Assembly: GCA_029224185.1 (NCBI GenBank)
Contig: CM055198.1
Coordinates: 18,400,419 to 18,464,418 of the forward strand
Direction of reading: 5' to 3'
From: Karalla daura
Taxonomy: Eukaryota; Chordata; Actinopteri; Chaetodontiformes; Leiognathidae
Length of the DNA: 64,000 nucleotides
In this document: in pieces, positions 61,733-64,000 of the stretch
Layout: every line of letters begins with the position of its first letter
How positions within the stretch are numbered: the first letter of the stretch is position 1
Notes under the pieces: generated by a model
The model's database searches: none
What the model was told of the DNA's origin: nothing
Seen by the model: only the letters and a program-made list of their open reading frames with translations
Position numbers and translations under genes: made by a program

Positions 61733-62664
61733 CTTTGCAAGCCTAGGTGTCTGTCGTCCTCGGTCCTCGGTGAATCATCTATTCGTATATATCCAGACTC
61801 GGAAACTTGTGCGCCTTAGTTAGTGGAGTGAAGTTGATCCGCGGCTGCGGACGTCAAACCCGTCGATGCCTCCTCCCGCGATCCGCGGCGTCGCTGCAGA
61901 CAGGCGCCGATGTGCTGATAAACAGTGACAAGAGGGAAGAGTAATCTCCACAAAGTCTGACACACCTCAGACGGCAATCGCTGTCACCCGGACGCACTGA
62001 AACCATCCCCTCAGTCTCCAGATGTGGCACCAGCACAGCTGCGGCAGCAAGTCCCGGGAACCAAGTGCGCAAATGACCGGGGAGGATGCGAATCAGTTCT
62101 GGGGGCAAACACCAGCACACGCACACGCACATACACCTCTATGCCCTCCGCATCCAAAAAATAATAATTATTTTTAAAAAATCCTCAGATATTTAAATTC
62201 AAGAGGCCAATCTCCAATTCTCCTCTTCGTCCAAATATCTAATTAACATAAGTTATTTGGCTGCACAGTCCGCTTCTGATGTCGGATTATGGACGCAGAC
62301 TGCTCAAATCCTCCTCAATAATGCAGCCCTTAATGCTTTCCTTAAGAAAAATCCCTCTTCTTCTCTCCTCTTTTCTGTTCTCCTCTCCTAATTGTTACAT
62401 TTCTGTGATCTTGTCTGTGTAGAACCTCTCTGCTTTTCCACCTATGGACACAGTCCGCTGACGCGCTCCCTGCAGGGAGGGAGAGTGTGTGTAGAGCTGT
62501 GGCTGAAAGTGTGAGCGTGTAAGTGTGTGTGTCTGTTGCTCCGAGCCTCTCACAGCCCCCTTCCCCGGCTCCACTGCACCTCAGGGCGGCTGATGTGGAG
62601 GCACAGGACCCGCCAGCCACCAACAACTGTGTATGTGTGTGTGTGGACGGGCGCGCGCGCGCGC
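61733..62664 (-). promoter_or_regulatory. Candidate 5' UTR and promoter region (CpG-richer)
   Basis: CpG density rises here, for example around 61845-61915 with CCCGCGATCCGCGGCGTCGC, compared with the CpG-poor DNA to the left. On the minus strand a GATATATACG element (about 61783-61792) could be a TATA box about 50 bases before the proposed ATG. A (GC)n run lies at the right edge (62650-62664). There is no direct evidence of a transcription start site. Confidence 0.4.
62650..62664. repeat. (GC)7 alternating tract
   Basis: GGCGCGCGCGCGCGC, a perfect alternating purine-pyrimidine run preceded by TG repeats. Such sequence can adopt Z-DNA, and it lies in the candidate promoter interval. Confidence 0.95.
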
Positions 62665-62765
62665 TGCCAAAAGAACTGTCACAACACCTTATGACCTGCC
62701 AGTCACCGACCCTTACCTTAATAAATCACTATTGTATTGCTATTGGACTAAAGCAATAGATAACT

Positions 62766-62770
<5 letters not shown>

Positions 62771-62809
<39 letters not shown>
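62771..62809. repeat. (TC)19 microsatellite
   Basis: Thirty-eight or so bases of TC repeat between the two candidate promoters. On the minus strand this is a GAGA tract. Confidence 0.97.
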
Positions 62810-62812
<3 letters not shown>

Positions 62813-62866
62813 TCCCCAAAAAGACACAGCCCCACCCAACTCAGTATGCCATCCTCTCTCTCTAAT

Positions 62867-62884
62867 ACACACACACACACACAC
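62867..62884. repeat. (AC)9 microsatellite
   Basis: Short perfect AC repeat, 58 bases after the TC tract. Confidence 0.95.
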
Positions 62885-63164
62885 ATGCACACGCTGCAAT
62901 GCAAAACATGTTTTTACTTTATTCAATACCTATTTGAAATGCATTCGTATTGAAGTGTGTGAAGCACCCTAACACCACAAGCTACCATGTTTTATTCTGA
63001 TTTAATTTATTTCCATTATATTTGGAACATTATATATGGACATTTTAAAGGCACCTCGGTGTCTTAAGTGGGCTACAAAACGTTTTTCCTTTCATGAATA
63101 TTATCATTAACTTTATTAACACCCCGAGGAGTTGCTGTGATCCATCTATTATCCTCTTGTCCCG

Positions 63165-63272
63165 TCCAGTGACATCGATTGCATCGGTGATCGACTTCTC
63201 CCCACTTCGCTCTTTGCTCGATTGGTTTCGCCTTTCCGCTGCTCACATGTGTCATGTTTGGTAAGAAGAAAC
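63165..63272 (+). promoter_or_regulatory. Candidate promoter / 5' UTR of the plus-strand gene
   Basis: Immediately upstream of the plus-strand ATG are an ATCGAT motif (63174-63179), an inverted CCAAT box (CGATTGGTTTCG, about 63219-63230) and CGCCTTTCCGCTGC. No TATA box is placed suitably. This resembles a TATA-less housekeeping-type promoter. The transcription start is unknown. Confidence 0.4.
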
Positions 63273-63324
63273 ATGGCAGCGCCTTCGAGTGATGCTCAAA
63301 TTGTCCCTGCCAAGAAGCCCACGG
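63273..63324 (+). CDS. Candidate first coding exon of an unidentified plus-strand gene (partial)
   Basis: AAGAAACATGGCAGC gives an ATG with A at -3 and G at +4, a strong Kozak context. It opens MAAPSSDAQIVPAKKPT plus the first base of the next codon, then GTAAAT at 63325-63330 forms an acceptable splice donor (CGG before GTAAAT). Exon coding length is 52 nt, phase 1. Without splicing the frame would end three codons on (GKY then stop), so splicing is required. A start of MAAPSS- type with Lys/Pro near the donor is common in vertebrate first exons. The rest of the gene would lie beyond the right edge of the window. I do not recognise the protein. Confidence 0.5.
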
Positions 63325-63330
63325 GTAAAT

Positions 63331-64000
63331 ACTAACGTCAGAACGAAACTGTTCAATCGACAGGCGATAAATCGATCATCGCTTGGAGTGAAATGTCCGA
63401 TCCCTGGTCGTCGAGGCTTGTGATATCCGGATGTTTGGTTTTGCTGCTCAGCAGCTTTCCTGTGTTCAGTCCAATCAAACTGCAGCTCACACATGTGCTG
63501 ACTGTCGATCAAGATGATCGATTAGCTGTGCTTTTAAGGTTTTGTGAATGAGGTACATGTATTGTCAGGGCATCTGTGTGTGTTTCTATGGTACAGATAA
63601 ACAGTGACTTATATAACTGTTATAATTCAGTATTGGATTGTTGTATATGTGTGTCAAAGAGAGAGACTAAAATATGTATTAAGAGAGGAGTTGGGTAGTT
63701 TTCATAAGATGTGTCCTTGTCTCTTAGTTACTCTTAAGTGTGTGTGTGTTTGTGTATAAGTGTGTGAGTTTGTGTGTAGACAGGGAAAGAGGAGAGACTT
63801 TTTACAGAGTACGAGTGTGTGTGTGTTGCCTGCTAATATTCGCCGAGTCTTGACTGTAAGACTTTTTTTTCTGGCAGCCATGCAGATTTTCACACAGCAT
63901 GACATCGCGTATGCAAGCTGACTTTGATTAAAACCGGCTCTTTTCCAACACGATTTCACACAGTTGCACCACGTTGGCGAGATTTTTAATTAATCTGAGC
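63331..64000. other. Putative first-intron sequence of the plus-strand gene
   Basis: Follows the proposed donor. It has further ATCGAT motifs at 63371-63376 and 63517-63522, then GT-rich sequence at about 63736-63825. No second exon is recognised before the window ends. Confidence 0.4.

Noticed and set aside
61246..61740. Minus-strand frame of 164 codons beginning upstream of the proposed ATG
   Set aside because: It starts at a non-ATG codon, is in a different frame from the 61732 ATG, crosses the good splice donor and shows no protein motif. The short spliced exon explains the signals better.
1..64000. Search by eye for CRISPR arrays, bacterial operons, rRNA genes and common conserved microRNAs
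   Set aside because: None seen. The repeat content and gene spacing are vertebrate, and no mature sequence of the well-known conserved microRNAs I looked for was present.

Overview
The window looks like vertebrate, specifically teleost fish, nuclear DNA. It has no bacterial-style gene density, no operons and no long open frames. It carries long (CA)n, (GA)n and (CT)n microsatellites and several interspersed repeats whose consensus features I know from ray-finned fish genomes. These include a LINE reverse-transcriptase tail, a tRNA-like family ending in AGCGCTATATAAGTACAGTCC-type sequence, and a family starting GTGGTTAGCACTGTCGCCTC. The species cannot be named from what is visible. All family assignments come from reading motifs; no database was searched.

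Layout. Positions 1-61,700 contain no exon I can defend. They read as an intron or intergenic desert with scattered transposon remnants: a broken LINE (6.57-6.95 kb); seven copies of one teleost repeat family between 11.8 and 34.3 kb, four on the plus strand then three on the minus strand; a second SINE-like family at 12.05-12.20 kb (nested inside the first) and 29.91-30.15 kb; three LINE-like 3' tails (19.06, 30.50 and 49.96 kb); a tRNA-Trp pseudogene (40.93 kb); a decayed two-gene DNA transposon with a DDE transposase and a convergent YqaJ-type nuclease (41.6-42.8 kb); and a non-autonomous hAT-like element (60.93-61.27 kb). Some repeat-free stretches rich in homeodomain and octamer-like motifs could be conserved non-coding elements, but conservation cannot be judged from one sequence.

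The right end differs. From about 61.7 to 63.6 kb the DNA is richer in CpG and has promoter character. Two candidate first coding exons point away from each other. On the minus strand, a start codon at 61732 opens a 13-nt coding piece followed by a strong splice donor (GTGAGT). On the plus strand, a start codon at 63273 in good Kozak context encodes 17 codons and then meets a donor (GTAAAT). This looks like a divergent promoter region of about 1.5 kb between two genes. If the minus-strand call is right and no exon has been missed, most of the window would be that gene's first intron, at least about 61.7 kb long. Neither gene could be identified from so short a peptide.

The best specific result is the transposon at 41.6-42.8 kb. 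Recognisable protein blocks of both ORFs remain, but each is broken by stops and frameshifts, so it is a fossil and not a working system.
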